Source of the DNA: Muriiphilus sp048268845
Lineage (GTDB): Bacteria > Pseudomonadota > Alphaproteobacteria > Rhodobacterales > Rhodobacteraceae
Assembly: GCA_048268845.1 (NCBI GenBank)
Contig: JBLWUQ010000009.1
Location: forward strand, 62,001 to 126,000
Reading direction: 5' to 3'
Length of the DNA: 64,000 bases
Under the pieces are notes generated by a model. The model was not told where the DNA came from and did not search any database. It saw only the letters and a list, made by a program, of their open reading frames with translations. This document shows positions 9,936-18,263 of the stretch, in pieces. Position 1 is the first letter of the stretch; each line of letters starts with the position of its first letter. The position numbers and the translations under genes are program-made.

Positions 9936-10002
9936 GGGCAGCGCCCGGACCGAGGGGTGGGCGAGAAGCGCCCGCCCCGTGGGGGCGGTCCGGGCGCTGC
10001 CC
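9936..10002. repeat. Long two-step palindrome after uvrB
   Basis: A 67-base, nearly perfect hairpin. The outer arms are 17 bases (9936-9952 and 9986-10002) and perfectly complementary. The inner arms of 10 bases (9954-9963 and 9969-9978) pair with one G-U wobble. The loop is AGAAG and there is a small asymmetric bulge. It begins about ten bases after the uvrB stop and could end transcripts from both sides, although no T-run follows. Its size and GC content also fit a dispersed palindromic repeat. Confidence 0.75.
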
Positions 10003-10042
10003 GGCGGTGCCGGGCGGGGAAAGAGGCGTAAGACGAGGCTAT

Positions 10043-10612
10043 TCAACCTGGGTCTTCATTTGTTTTCATAAAATCCGCATAAGCCAACAGATCCAACTCC
10101 CGCTCGAAGAACGTTTGTAGTGCCTTGGCCAGCCCTCTCACCCACTCGCCTTGCGGGTCTCCGTCAAGAAATTCCGACAACTTGGATGAAAGGGGGTTTG
10201 ATTGATAATGAAATGTGGCGTTTCTGAAGCGCTTGAGGGATTTCACTCGTTCTTCGGATTTTAGGTATGCCTCGACGCGCTCATCACTCAGCCCAAGTTC
10301 TTGGAAGCCTTCGACGACGACAAAGATCATTGCATAGTAAACCGATATCATTCGTAATGCTGAGAACTGCTCACCGCTGTCTTCCGCCGTTTTCGGAACA
10401 AAAATTGGTCCCCCGGTGAAAGAAAGGGAGCGTCGAAGATGAAACTCAACAGACTCCGCAGCCACGAAATGGACAAACAAAGATGCGACCTTTGGGTCAA
10501 ATCCTTTTGCTTTCGCGATTTCAGGCGCAGGCGCAATGGCCGCGAAGGATGCAAGAATTCTAAACAATGGGTTGTCTGTCAGCATGACCGTGTTTCTACG
10601 CAGATATCCCAT
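10043..10612 (-). CDS. Hypothetical protein, AT-richer than surroundings, possible HEPN fold
   Basis: 189 residues, or 180 from the internal Met10. I do not recognise a named family. The DNA is visibly richer in A+T than every neighbour and uses codons such as AAA, TTT and GAA that are uncommon around it, a sign of recent transfer. The predicted protein is mostly helical and soluble. Residues 128-137 contain RFRNATFHYQ, an R-x4-H arrangement (Arg130, His135) within a helical context, as in HEPN ribonuclease domains. That assignment is tentative. The gene is isolated, flanked by a 67-base palindrome on one side and repeat DNA on the other. Confidence 0.65.
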   Translation of the reverse strand: MGYLRRNTVMLTDNPLFRILASFAAIAPAPEIAKAKGFDPKVASLFVHFVAAESVEFHLRRSLSFTGGPIFVPKTAEDSGEQFSALRMISVYYAMIFVVVEGFQELGLSDERVEAYLKSEERVKSLKRFRNATFHYQSNPLSSKLSEFLDGDPQGEWVRGLAKALQTFFERELDLLAYADFMKTNEDPG

Positions 10613-10692
10613 ATTGGCAAGAATCGGCTACGGTGCCGACCGGTGCAACCCTAACACCTTCGCGCCCACCCTGGGGGCGGGTCGGGCGCGAA

Positions 10693-10753
10693 CCGGATCG
10701 CGTTGCGATCCGGGGTGGTGTTTCTCATCACGCGCCCCGGACTTGATCCGGGG
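10693..10753. repeat. Two adjacent palindromes, including CCCCGGACTTGATCCGGGG
   Basis: First, CCGGATCG-cgttg-CGATCCGG (10693-10713) forms an 8-bp stem with a 5-base loop. Second, CCCCGGACTTGATCCGGGG (10735-10753) forms a 6-bp stem around ACTTGAT. From memory, the second is a widespread intergenic palindrome in alphaproteobacterial genomes. Both sit in the 189-base gap between the AT-rich orphan and the ABM gene; the rest of the gap is GC-rich sequence with no other signal I can name. Confidence 0.6.
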
Positions 10754-10801
10754 CCTCCCCCGCCGCAAGAGGTCCCGGCGCGGGGCCGGGACGGCGCCCC
10801 C

Positions 10802-11122
10802 TCACCCCGAGGTCATCACCACGTCATACAGCACCGGCTCGAACCCGCGGCTGAGGTCGTTGAACTTGCGGCTGTAGGTCCGCATCTCGGTCGAGCGCAG
10901 CATGGCCTGGAAATCCTCGCGGGTCTTCCACTGGGTATAGTTGGCCACCCGCGTCTGGGCGTCGTTGACGTGGATCGCGGCGCCGATGAAGCCCGGTTGC
11001 TTGCTGACGAAATTGGTGCAGGCCGACTGCAGTTCCTCGAGCAAGTCGTGACAGGTGGCCGGCGTCACCTCGAAGGTGGTGATGACGGTCTGAAGCTTGA
11101 CGTCCTTGTTTATCATGGGCAT
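10802..11122 (-). CDS. ABM-domain protein (antibiotic biosynthesis monooxygenase family)
   Basis: 106 residues with the ferredoxin-like ABM fold suggested by LQTVITTFEVTPATCHDLLEELQSAC, QPGFIGAAIHVNDAQTRVANYTQWKTREDFQAML and a closing FEPVLYDVV strand. Members include small cofactor-free monooxygenases, haem-degrading enzymes and proteins of unknown function; nothing here decides among them. The start at MPMINKDV is favoured because GGAGG lies five bases upstream. An in-frame ATG two codons later is the alternative. It stands alone, with a universal stress protein gene next upstream on the same strand. Confidence 0.75.
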   Translation of the reverse strand: MPMINKDVKLQTVITTFEVTPATCHDLLEELQSACTNFVSKQPGFIGAAIHVNDAQTRVANYTQWKTREDFQAMLRSTEMRTYSRKFNDLSRGFEPVLYDVVMTSG

Positions 11123-11213
11123 GGCGGCCTCCGTTCTTGTCACATCCAGCCTGGCAACTGTTCAGGCCGGGGTCAGAACCCCGCCTGAACCTCGCCAGAA
11201 ATTATCCGCCGCC

Positions 11214-11621
11214 CTAGCGCACGACGTGCACCGAACAGGGCGCGTGGCGCACGACGCGGGACGCGGTCGAGCCGAGGAAATAGGTCTGGAAGCCCGGCCG
11301 GTGCGACGCGATCACGATGCAGTCGTTCTTGTTTGCCTCGGCGTAGTCGACGATCGTATGCCCGGCATGGCCCTCGATCACCTTGACCTTGATGCCCGGA
11401 TGGCCCTCGAGGTTCTTGGCAATCGCCTCCTCGATCTCCTGGATATTGTCGGCGAGCTGGTTCTCCGGCAGGTATTGCGCGACGTAGGAGGGGATTTCCT
11501 CGATGACGTGCAGCGCGGTGATCGTGGCGCCCTCTGCGGCGATCGCCTCGGCGATCTCGATGGACCGCAGCGTGTCGCGCTCCATCCCGAAGGCCACCGG
11601 CACAAGAATATTCTGATACAT
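11214..11621 (-). CDS. Universal stress protein, UspA family
   Basis: 135 residues, one Usp domain: N-terminal strand MYQNILVPVAFG, ALHVIEEIPSYV, and the C-terminal nucleotide-binding stretch DCIVIASHRPGFQTYFLGSTASRVVRHAPCSVHVV, which contains the G-x9-G-S/T pattern of ATP-binding Usp proteins. Soluble and cytoplasmic. Expression of this family rises on growth arrest or stress in other bacteria. It lies about 90 bases from the ABM gene on the same strand, so joint transcription is possible but not shown. Confidence 0.92.
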   Translation of the reverse strand: MYQNILVPVAFGMERDTLRSIEIAEAIAAEGATITALHVIEEIPSYVAQYLPENQLADNIQEIEEAIAKNLEGHPGIKVKVIEGHAGHTIVDYAEANKNDCIVIASHRPGFQTYFLGSTASRVVRHAPCSVHVVR

Positions 11622-11709
11622 GACTCGCGCTCCTGATTGATGTTGCGTCCAGTGTCGTCGTTGCGGGCGTGAAATTCAATGACCTAGGTCAAGCCCGGCG
11701 CGGGGTGGC

Positions 11710-12963
11710 TCAGCGGATCAGGATGGCGCGGAAATCGTTGACGTTGGTGCCGGTCGGGCCGGGCGTGAACAGGTCGCCAAGTGCGGCGAAGGCGGTATGG
11801 GCGTCGTTGTCAGCCAGCATCGCCGCGGGGTCGTGGCCCATGGCGCGCAGGCGTTCGGTGGTCGTGCCATCGGCGAAGGCGCCGGCGTTGTCCTCGCTGC
11901 CGTCGATGCCGTCGGTATCCGCGGCGAGTGCTACGATACCGCTCCCCGCGATGCCCTCTGCCAGCGACAACAGGAACTCGGTGTTGCGCCCGCCGCGCCC
12001 GTCGCCACGCAGTGTCACCGTGGTCTCGCCGCCCGAGAGGATCACCACCGGCCGCGCGAAGGGGCGATCGCGCGCCGCGACCTCGCGGGCGATGGCGGCA
12101 TGCACCTTCGCGACCTCGCGCGCCTCGCCCTCGATCGCGTCCGACAGGATCACGGCGGGAATGCCCTCGGCGCGGGCAAGGTCGGCGGCGGCCTCGAGCG
12201 ATTGCCTGGCCGAGGCGATCACCGTCACGCGGTTGTTCGCGAAGGCCGGGTCCTCCGGTGTCGGCGCGGGCGTGGCGGCGATGTGGTCGATCATGCGCTG
12301 CGGCAGGTCGATGCCGTAGGCCTTGATTGCCGCCATCGCCGCATCGGGGCCGGTCGCGTCCGGCACCGTCGGGCCCGAGGCGACCTGCGCCGGGTCGTCG
12401 CCGGGCACGTCCGAGACGATCAGCGTCAGCACCCGCGCCGGAGAGGCGGCCTGCGCCAGCCGCCCGCCCTTCACGCGCGAGAAATGCTTGCGCACCGCGT
12501 TCATCGCGGAAATCGGCGCGCCCGAGGCCAGAAGCGCGCGGTTCAGCGCCTGCTCATCCTCCAGCCCGAAGCCGGTGGGCGGTGCGGGCAGTAGCGCCGA
12601 GCCGCCGCCGGTGATGAGCGCGACAACCAGATCGTCGGCAGTCAGCCCCGCGACCGCGTCAAACAGCGCCTCGGTCGCGGCAAGCCCGGCCGCGTCGGGC
12701 ACCGGGTGGGCGGCCTCGATCACCTTCAGATGCCGTGTGGCGCAGCCATAGCCCTTGCGGGTGACGATCACCCCCTCGATCGGGTCGCCCCAAAGCGCCT
12801 CGAACGCCGCGCCAAGCTGCGCCGCGCCCTTGCCCGCGCCGATCACCACGACACGGCCTTTGGGCCTGTCGGGCATATGCGGCGCCAGCGCGCGGCGCGG
12901 GTCGGCGGCGGCGATGGCGGCGTCGAACAGCCGGGTCAGGAAGGCGCGGTCGGCGTCGGTCAT
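11710..12963 (-). CDS. Class II glycerate kinase (MOFRL family; GckA/TtuD type)
   Basis: 417 residues, ATP-dependent phosphorylation of D-glycerate, normally to 2-phosphoglycerate. N-terminal DUF4147 part has GRVVVIGAGKGAAQLG and the glycine-rich ALITGGGSALLPAP. The C-terminal MOFRL part shows VILSGGETTVTLRGDGRGGRNTEFLLSLA and AADTDGIDGSEDNAGAFADGTT. Older annotations call this family hydroxypyruvate reductase (TtuD). It starts 18 bases after the second permease of the BMP-type importer, so it is almost certainly the last gene of that operon. This suggests the import system feeds a route that yields glycerate; that link is inference. Confidence 0.9.
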   Translation of the reverse strand: MTDADRAFLTRLFDAAIAAADPRRALAPHMPDRPKGRVVVIGAGKGAAQLGAAFEALWGDPIEGVIVTRKGYGCATRHLKVIEAAHPVPDAAGLAATEALFDAVAGLTADDLVVALITGGGSALLPAPPTGFGLEDEQALNRALLASGAPISAMNAVRKHFSRVKGGRLAQAASPARVLTLIVSDVPGDDPAQVASGPTVPDATGPDAAMAAIKAYGIDLPQRMIDHIAATPAPTPEDPAFANNRVTVIASARQSLEAAADLARAEGIPAVILSDAIEGEAREVAKVHAAIAREVAARDRPFARPVVILSGGETTVTLRGDGRGGRNTEFLLSLAEGIAGSGIVALAADTDGIDGSEDNAGAFADGTTTERLRAMGHDPAAMLADNDAHTAFAALGDLFTPGPTGTNVNDFRAILIR

Positions 12964-12981
12964 CCGGGTGCCCTCGCGCGC

Positions 12982-14247
12982 CTATTCCTTCACATAGGGC
13001 TTGCCGTCCGCCGCCGGCGGGCGCGCCTTGCCGATCAGCCCGGCCACCACGATGATCGTGGCGATATAGGGCGCCATGGCGAGGAACTCGGACGGGATCG
13101 GCGTGTTCAGAAGCGCGAGTTTCTGTTGCAGCGAATCCGCGAAGCCGAAGATCAGCGCCGCCGACAGCGCGCCGACCGGATGCCAGCGCCCGAAGATCAT
13201 CGCCGCAAGGCCGATATAGCCGCGCCCGCCGGTCATGTTCTCGTCGAACCGCCCGACCGAGCCCAGCGTGAACCACGCCCCGCCAAAACCCGCCACCATG
13301 CCGCCAAGCGTGACGTGGACGTAGCGTGTCCAGTAGACGTTGATGCCCAGCGTATCGGCGGCGCGCGGATGCTCGCCCACCGCGCGGGCGCGCAACCCGC
13401 CCTTGGTGTGGAACAGGTAATAGGTCGCGATGGCGACAAGCATCAGCGCGCCGTAGACGAACAGGTTTTGATCGAACAGCATCGGCCCGATCACCGGGAT
13501 GTCGCCCAGAAACGGGATCTTCCAAGCCCGGAACACCGGCGCGTTGTTCAGGCTGCGCACTTCGGCAAAGACCTGCGAGCTGACATAACTGGTGAGGCCG
13601 AGCACAAAGAGGTTGATCACCACGCCCGCGATGATCTGGTCCATTCGGAAGGTCACCACCAGTGCGGCGAGAATCAGGCCGAAGCCGCCCCCCACCAGCA
13701 CTGCCGCGACCAGTCCGCCCCAGCCGCCCAGCAGCGAGCCGATCAGCGCGCCGGTAAAGGCCCCGGCCAGCAGCATCCCCTCGATCGCGATGTTCACCAC
13801 CGCAACCCGCTCGCAGAGCACACCGGCAAGCCCGCCCAGCGCGATCGGCACGGCGCGCACCACCGTGGCCTGCAACATGCCGGTCAGTGAAAAGCTCTTG
13901 TCGGCGGTGGCCCAGACGAGGAAAGCCAGCACCACCAGCGTCAGCCCGATGCCCAGCGACAGCGCCGTCCAGCGCACCCCGCCGCGCAGGAACTGGCGCA
14001 CGCCGAGGAACGCCAGAAGCGCCGCGGCGATCAGGTTGAACGGATGGCCCGGCACCACGAGGTCGCCCAGCACGATGGCATCGCGCGGCCGCGACAGCTT
14101 GAAGGTCGCCACCTGCCCCTCGCCGACGTCGAGCACGAACAGCACCAAGAGCGACAGCGCGATCAGCACGCCGCCCGCGATCCTTGCCTGCCGCGCCTGG
14201 CTGGTCGCGATCTTCTCGGAGGTGGTGTCGGTGGTCACGGCGCTCAT
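12982..14247 (-). CDS. BMP-type ABC transporter permease (second)
   Basis: Inner-membrane permease of the branched-chain/sugar superfamily (BPD_transp_2), 421 residues, similar in organisation to the YufQ/NupC class of nucleoside importers. Multiple hydrophobic segments are visible, with conserved PIALGGLAGVLCERVAVVNIAIEGMLLAGAF and VGEHPRAADTLGINVYWTRY. The start is the ATG forming an ATGA overlap with the upstream permease; a longer frame upstream is only overlap. The first 80 residues, with a hydrophobic segment and a loop, extend the usual N-terminus. Confidence 0.92.
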   Translation of the reverse strand: MSAVTTDTTSEKIATSQARQARIAGGVLIALSLLVLFVLDVGEGQVATFKLSRPRDAIVLGDLVVPGHPFNLIAAALLAFLGVRQFLRGGVRWTALSLGIGLTLVVLAFLVWATADKSFSLTGMLQATVVRAVPIALGGLAGVLCERVAVVNIAIEGMLLAGAFTGALIGSLLGGWGGLVAAVLVGGGFGLILAALVVTFRMDQIIAGVVINLFVLGLTSYVSSQVFAEVRSLNNAPVFRAWKIPFLGDIPVIGPMLFDQNLFVYGALMLVAIATYYLFHTKGGLRARAVGEHPRAADTLGINVYWTRYVHVTLGGMVAGFGGAWFTLGSVGRFDENMTGGRGYIGLAAMIFGRWHPVGALSAALIFGFADSLQQKLALLNTPIPSEFLAMAPYIATIIVVAGLIGKARPPAADGKPYVKE

Positions 14248-15386
14248 GGCTGTGTTCCCCCTTTGGATTTCCTGGCAAAGCCCCATGGGAAGATCGCGCG
14301 CACCAGCAACGGCGCCGCGATGAAGACGATGATCAGCGCCTGGATGATTGCGATCAGGTCGATCGACACGCCGGCGTCAACCTGCATCTGGCGCCCGCCC
14401 GCCTCGAGCCCGCCGAACAGGATGCCGGCAAAGAGGATGCCCAGGGGGTGCGACCGGCCCAAGAGCGCCACCGCGATGGCGTCAAAGCCGATCCCCGCCG
14501 AGAACCCCGGCGAGGCGCGGCCGAGCACGCCCAGCACCTGCGACGCACCCGCGAGCCCCGCCAGCGCCCCCGCCGTGCCCATCGCGGCGACGATCACCAG
14601 CCCGGATTTCATCCCGGCATAGCGCGCCGCGTCGGCGTTCTCGCCCGAGGCGCGGAAGGCAAAGCCGATCTTCGAGCGAAACAGGATCCACCAGACAAGC
14701 ACCACCGCCGCGAGCATCACGAACAATCCGGCATGAAGCCGAAGGTTCGGGTCGAGCCAGTCGAGCAGGCGCGGCAGTTGCGCCGCGTCCGGCACCGAGC
14801 GCGAGATCGGGTCCGAGCGGCCTTCCTTCTGGATGTAGGGTTGGCGCAAAAGGTAGTCGAGCACCTTGAACGAGATCAGGTTGAGCATGATCGTCGTGAT
14901 GACCTCATGCGCCCCGGTGGTCGCCCTCAGCGCCCCGGCGATCGAGGCGTAAAGCCCGCCGACGACCGCCCCGGCCAGCAGCGACAAGGGCATCAGCACC
15001 GCGAAGGGCAGCCCCTCGAAGCTGAAACCGACGATCACCGCCGCGGTGCCGCCCAGCAGAAGCTGACCCTCGGCGCCGATGTTGAACAGCCCGGCGCGAA
15101 AGCCGAGGCCAAGCCCCAGCCCGGCCAGAACCAGCGGGATCGCCGCCGTCAGGGTCTCGGAAATGGCGTTGACCGATCCGAGCGAGCCGCGCGCCAGCGC
15201 CACGAAGCTCTTGCCGATGGTGGCGATGTCCACCCCGGTTGCCAGCATGATCAGCATGCCGAAGATCAACGCGACGACCACGGCGAACAAGGGCACCACC
15301 ACCAGATCCTCGAAATCCGACCGGCCCCGCGCGCTGCGGGTCAGAAGGCTGCGCATCTGTTCGTTGACTTGTGCCAGATCGGTCAT
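14244..15386 (-). CDS. BMP-type ABC transporter permease (first)
   Basis: 380-residue inner-membrane permease, counterpart of YufP/NupB. The core has GLGLGFRAGLFNIGAEGQLLLGGTAAV, the typical signature of this family, and GENADAARYAGMKSGLVIVAAMGTAGALAGLAG near the C-terminal half. The first 50 residues are cytoplasmic. Start and stop overlap both neighbours by four bases, so the ATPase and both permeases are translated together. Known relatives move purine or pyrimidine nucleosides. Confidence 0.92.
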   Translation of the reverse strand: MTDLAQVNEQMRSLLTRSARGRSDFEDLVVVPLFAVVVALIFGMLIMLATGVDIATIGKSFVALARGSLGSVNAISETLTAAIPLVLAGLGLGLGFRAGLFNIGAEGQLLLGGTAAVIVGFSFEGLPFAVLMPLSLLAGAVVGGLYASIAGALRATTGAHEVITTIMLNLISFKVLDYLLRQPYIQKEGRSDPISRSVPDAAQLPRLLDWLDPNLRLHAGLFVMLAAVVLVWWILFRSKIGFAFRASGENADAARYAGMKSGLVIVAAMGTAGALAGLAGASQVLGVLGRASPGFSAGIGFDAIAVALLGRSHPLGILFAGILFGGLEAGGRQMQVDAGVSIDLIAIIQALIIVFIAAPLLVRAIFPWGFARKSKGGTQP

Positions 15387-16906
15387 GCCGCTGCCCCTTC
15401 GCTCGCCCCGGCCATGGCAAGGCCGATGGCATTTCGGTCGGCCTTGCCGCCGGTATTGTCGAACTCGGCGACGATGCGGCCGTCGAACATCACCAGAATG
15501 CGGTCGGACAGGCCCATGATCTCGTCAAGCTCGGACGAGATGATGAGCACGCCGTCGCCCTCGTCGCGGGCCTCGATCAGGCGCGAGTGGATGTATTCGA
15601 TCGAGCCGACATCAAGCCCGCGTGTCGGCTGGCTGGCGATGACCAGCTTGGTCTGGCGCTCAAGCTCGCGCGCCACCACCATCTTCTGCTGGTTGCCGCC
15701 CGACAGGTTGCCCGCGGGCAGGAACACCGAGGGCGTGCGCACGTCGAAGTCGATGCAGTATTTCGCGGCGGTCTTGTGCACGACCGGCCAGTCGATCGCC
15801 ATGCCCTTGGAAAAGGGCTCCTCGTAATAGGAATTCAGCACCATGTTCTCGGCGATGGTGAAGCTCGCCACCATGCCCGACTTGTGCCGGTCCTCGGGGA
15901 TATGCGCCATGCCCTTGCTGTGGCGCTGGCGCACCGAGTCGTGGGTGATGTCGTCGCCGTCGAAGATGATCTTGCCCGAGGCGGCTTTCGCAAGCCCGGT
16001 GATCGCCTCGGCCAGCGCGCTCTGGCCGTTGCCCTGCACCCCGGCGATGCCGACGACCTCGCCGGATTTCACCACCATGTTCAGGTGATCGACCGCGATC
16101 TCGTCGTTGTCATGCAGGACCACCAGTTCGGCGACCGACAGCATCGGACGGCCGGGTTGGGCCACCGTCTTGTCGACCGTGAAGCTGACCGGGCGGCCCA
16201 CCATCATCTCGGCCAGATCGGCCTCGGTCAGGTTCTTGGGATCGCCCTCGCCGACGATCCGTCCCTGACGCAGCACGTTGATCCGGTCGGAGACCTCGAG
16301 GATCTCGTGCAGCTTGTGGGTGATGAAAACGATTGCCTTGCCGGCCTCCTTGAGCGAGCGGACGATGCCGAAAAACTCCTCGACCTCCTGCGGCGTGAGC
16401 ACCGCCGTGGGTTCATCAAGGATCAGCACGTCGGCCTCGCGAAACAGCACCTTGAGGATCTCGACGCGCTGCTGGATGCCGACCGGAAGATCCTCGATCA
16501 GGGTGTCGGCGGGGACGTGAAGACCGTAGAGGTCGTTGATTTCCTGCACCTGCGCGCGGGCGCGCTTGAGGTCGAGATAGCCGAACCTGCCGGTGGGCTC
16601 GACGCCCAGCACGACGTTCTCGGCCACGGTAAAGACCGGGACCAGCATGAAATGCTGATGCACCATGCCGATACCTGCGGCGATGCCGTCGCCCGGACCC
16701 TGGAACACGACCGGCTTGCCGTCGATCAGGATCTCACCCTCGTCGGGCGAATAGAGCCCCGACAGGATGTTCATCATGGTCGATTTGCCGGCGCCGTTTT
16801 CGCCAAGCAAACCAAGCACTTCGCCGCCACGGATGGTCATGCTGACATTGTCGTTGGCAACCACCGACCCGAAACGCTTGGTGATGCCACGCAGTTCGAC
16901 ATCCAT
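15383..16906 (-). CDS. BMP-type ABC transporter ATP-binding protein (two nucleotide-binding domains)
   Basis: 507 residues with two fused ABC ATPase domains, as in the sugar/nucleoside CUT2 class. The first has Walker A GENGAGKS and Walker B VLILDEPTAVLTP. The second half has GNGQSALAEAIT in place of a normal Walker A, and an LSGGNQQKMVVARELE signature. Such degeneration of the second site is normal in this class. ATG (16906) is preferred over the adjacent GTG (16909) because GGAGG sits seven bases before it. It follows the binding-protein gene after a 66-base spacer with a hairpin. Confidence 0.93.
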   Translation of the reverse strand: MDVELRGITKRFGSVVANDNVSMTIRGGEVLGLLGENGAGKSTMMNILSGLYSPDEGEILIDGKPVVFQGPGDGIAAGIGMVHQHFMLVPVFTVAENVVLGVEPTGRFGYLDLKRARAQVQEINDLYGLHVPADTLIEDLPVGIQQRVEILKVLFREADVLILDEPTAVLTPQEVEEFFGIVRSLKEAGKAIVFITHKLHEILEVSDRINVLRQGRIVGEGDPKNLTEADLAEMMVGRPVSFTVDKTVAQPGRPMLSVAELVVLHDNDEIAVDHLNMVVKSGEVVGIAGVQGNGQSALAEAITGLAKAASGKIIFDGDDITHDSVRQRHSKGMAHIPEDRHKSGMVASFTIAENMVLNSYYEEPFSKGMAIDWPVVHKTAAKYCIDFDVRTPSVFLPAGNLSGGNQQKMVVARELERQTKLVIASQPTRGLDVGSIEYIHSRLIEARDEGDGVLIISSELDEIMGLSDRILVMFDGRIVAEFDNTGGKADRNAIGLAMAGASEGAAA

Positions 16907-16933
16907 CACGTGCCCTCCCCAATCGGACAGAAA

Positions 16934-16961
16934 CCCGCCGCCGGGGGAAACCGGCGGCGGG
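16934..16961 (-). promoter_or_regulatory. Hairpin between BMP binding-protein and ATPase genes
   Basis: A perfect 11-bp stem (CCCGCCGCCGG / CCGGCGGCGGG) with a 6-base loop lies about a dozen bases after the binding-protein stop codon on the transcribed strand. There is no T-run. Its place matches the hairpin in the peptide transporter operon, so a role in keeping the binding-protein message more abundant than the rest is plausible. Confidence 0.68.
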
Positions 16962-16972
16962 CAGATGTCGGC

Positions 16973-18001
16973 TTACATGCCGATCTTGATCGAACCGTCG
17001 ATGATGCCGGCCTTGATCTCGTCAAGCTCGGCTTGCAGATCGGCCGGGATCGTGCCCTCGAAGGTGTGATAGGGCGCAAGGCTCACGCCGTCGTTCTCGA
17101 GCGTGCCGACCATCAGGCCGCCCTCGAACGAGCCGTCCATGGCCGCCTCGATGACTTCCTGAACGGTCGAATCCATGCGCTTGAGCACCGAGGTCAGGTA
17201 GACATGCGCCTTTTCCGGGTCGGTCAGCGCCTGGTCGGCGTCGACGCCGATGATCCTGAGCTCGTCCGTACCAAGCTCGTCGGCCAGCGCCGCCGAGCCC
17301 AGACCCACGGGGCCGGCCACCGGCATCACGATGTCGGCGCCCTCGTCATAGAGGTTCTGGGCAAAGGCCCGGCCGTCGTCGAGGCTGTCGAAGTTGCCGG
17401 TGAACAGGCCTTCCTTGGTCTCGGGGTTCCAGCCCAGCACGGTCACGTCGGTGCCGTGCTTTTCGTTGTAGTAGTTGGCGCCGTAGACCATGCCGTCCAT
17501 GAACACCGTCACAGGCGGGATGTTGATGCCGCCGAAGGTGCCCAGCACGCCGGTCTCGGACATGCCCGCCGCCAGATAGCCGGCAAGGAAGGCCGCCTGT
17601 TCGGTGGCGAAGACCTGGCCCACGACGTTCGGGATGGTCGGGTCATAGGCGAAGTCGACGATCGAGAACTTCTGGTTCGGGTTGGCCTCGGCGGCCTTCT
17701 TGGTGGCGTCGCCCATCAGGAAGCCGACGGTGACGATCACGTCGCAGCCGCCGCCGATCAGCGAGTTGAGGTTGGCCTCATAGTCGCTCTCGGCCTGGGA
17801 TTCGAGGAAGCGCGCTTCGATCCCGTGCGCGGCGACCGCGTCCTGAACGCCCTTCCACGCGGTCTGGTTGAAGCCGGAATCGTCGATCCCGCCGGTGTCT
17901 GTCACCTGGCAGGCGGTGAACGCTGTCGCGGCCGATACCGAGCCGGCGAGCAGCGCGGCGGCAAGGCCGGTGCCAGCGGCAAATTTCGAAAGAACCGTCA
18001 T
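16973..18001 (-). CDS. BMP family ABC transporter substrate-binding protein
   Basis: 342 residues with a cleavable signal peptide (LAAALLAGSVSAATA) and the basic membrane protein (BMP/PnrA-like) fold: ACQVTDTGGIDDSGFNQTAWKGVQDAV is the hallmark N-terminal segment. Then GCDVIVTVGFLMGDATKKAAEANPNQKFSIVDFAYD and a C-terminal YHTFEGTIPADLQAELDEIKAGI. Characterised relatives bind nucleosides. The ATG is preceded by GGAGG six bases away; an ATG slightly upstream lacks one. It is the first gene of a five-gene - strand operon ending in glycerate kinase. Confidence 0.93.
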   Translation of the reverse strand: MTVLSKFAAGTGLAAALLAGSVSAATAFTACQVTDTGGIDDSGFNQTAWKGVQDAVAAHGIEARFLESQAESDYEANLNSLIGGGCDVIVTVGFLMGDATKKAAEANPNQKFSIVDFAYDPTIPNVVGQVFATEQAAFLAGYLAAGMSETGVLGTFGGINIPPVTVFMDGMVYGANYYNEKHGTDVTVLGWNPETKEGLFTGNFDSLDDGRAFAQNLYDEGADIVMPVAGPVGLGSAALADELGTDELRIIGVDADQALTDPEKAHVYLTSVLKRMDSTVQEVIEAAMDGSFEGGLMVGTLENDGVSLAPYHTFEGTIPADLQAELDEIKAGIIDGSIKIGM

Positions 18002-18263
18002 GTAAACCTCCATGTCACGCCGTGCCCCGACGTCGGGCGCGGCCGGTTAAGGAGCCGCGAACAAAGGGAAACCCGCCCACAAGCAGCGATTCCCCCAGCA
18101 GCCATGCGAAACCTTAGCACGCACCTTTGCAAGGGTCGCTGCAGATTTTTTGTCCGGATGATCGAAATTCTGGCGGCACGGCGCCATCCGCAGCACTTGA
18201 CCCTGCGGCACCCTGCCCCGATGCTGCCAGGCAACGGACAACCCGCCGACCGAAGGAAACGCG

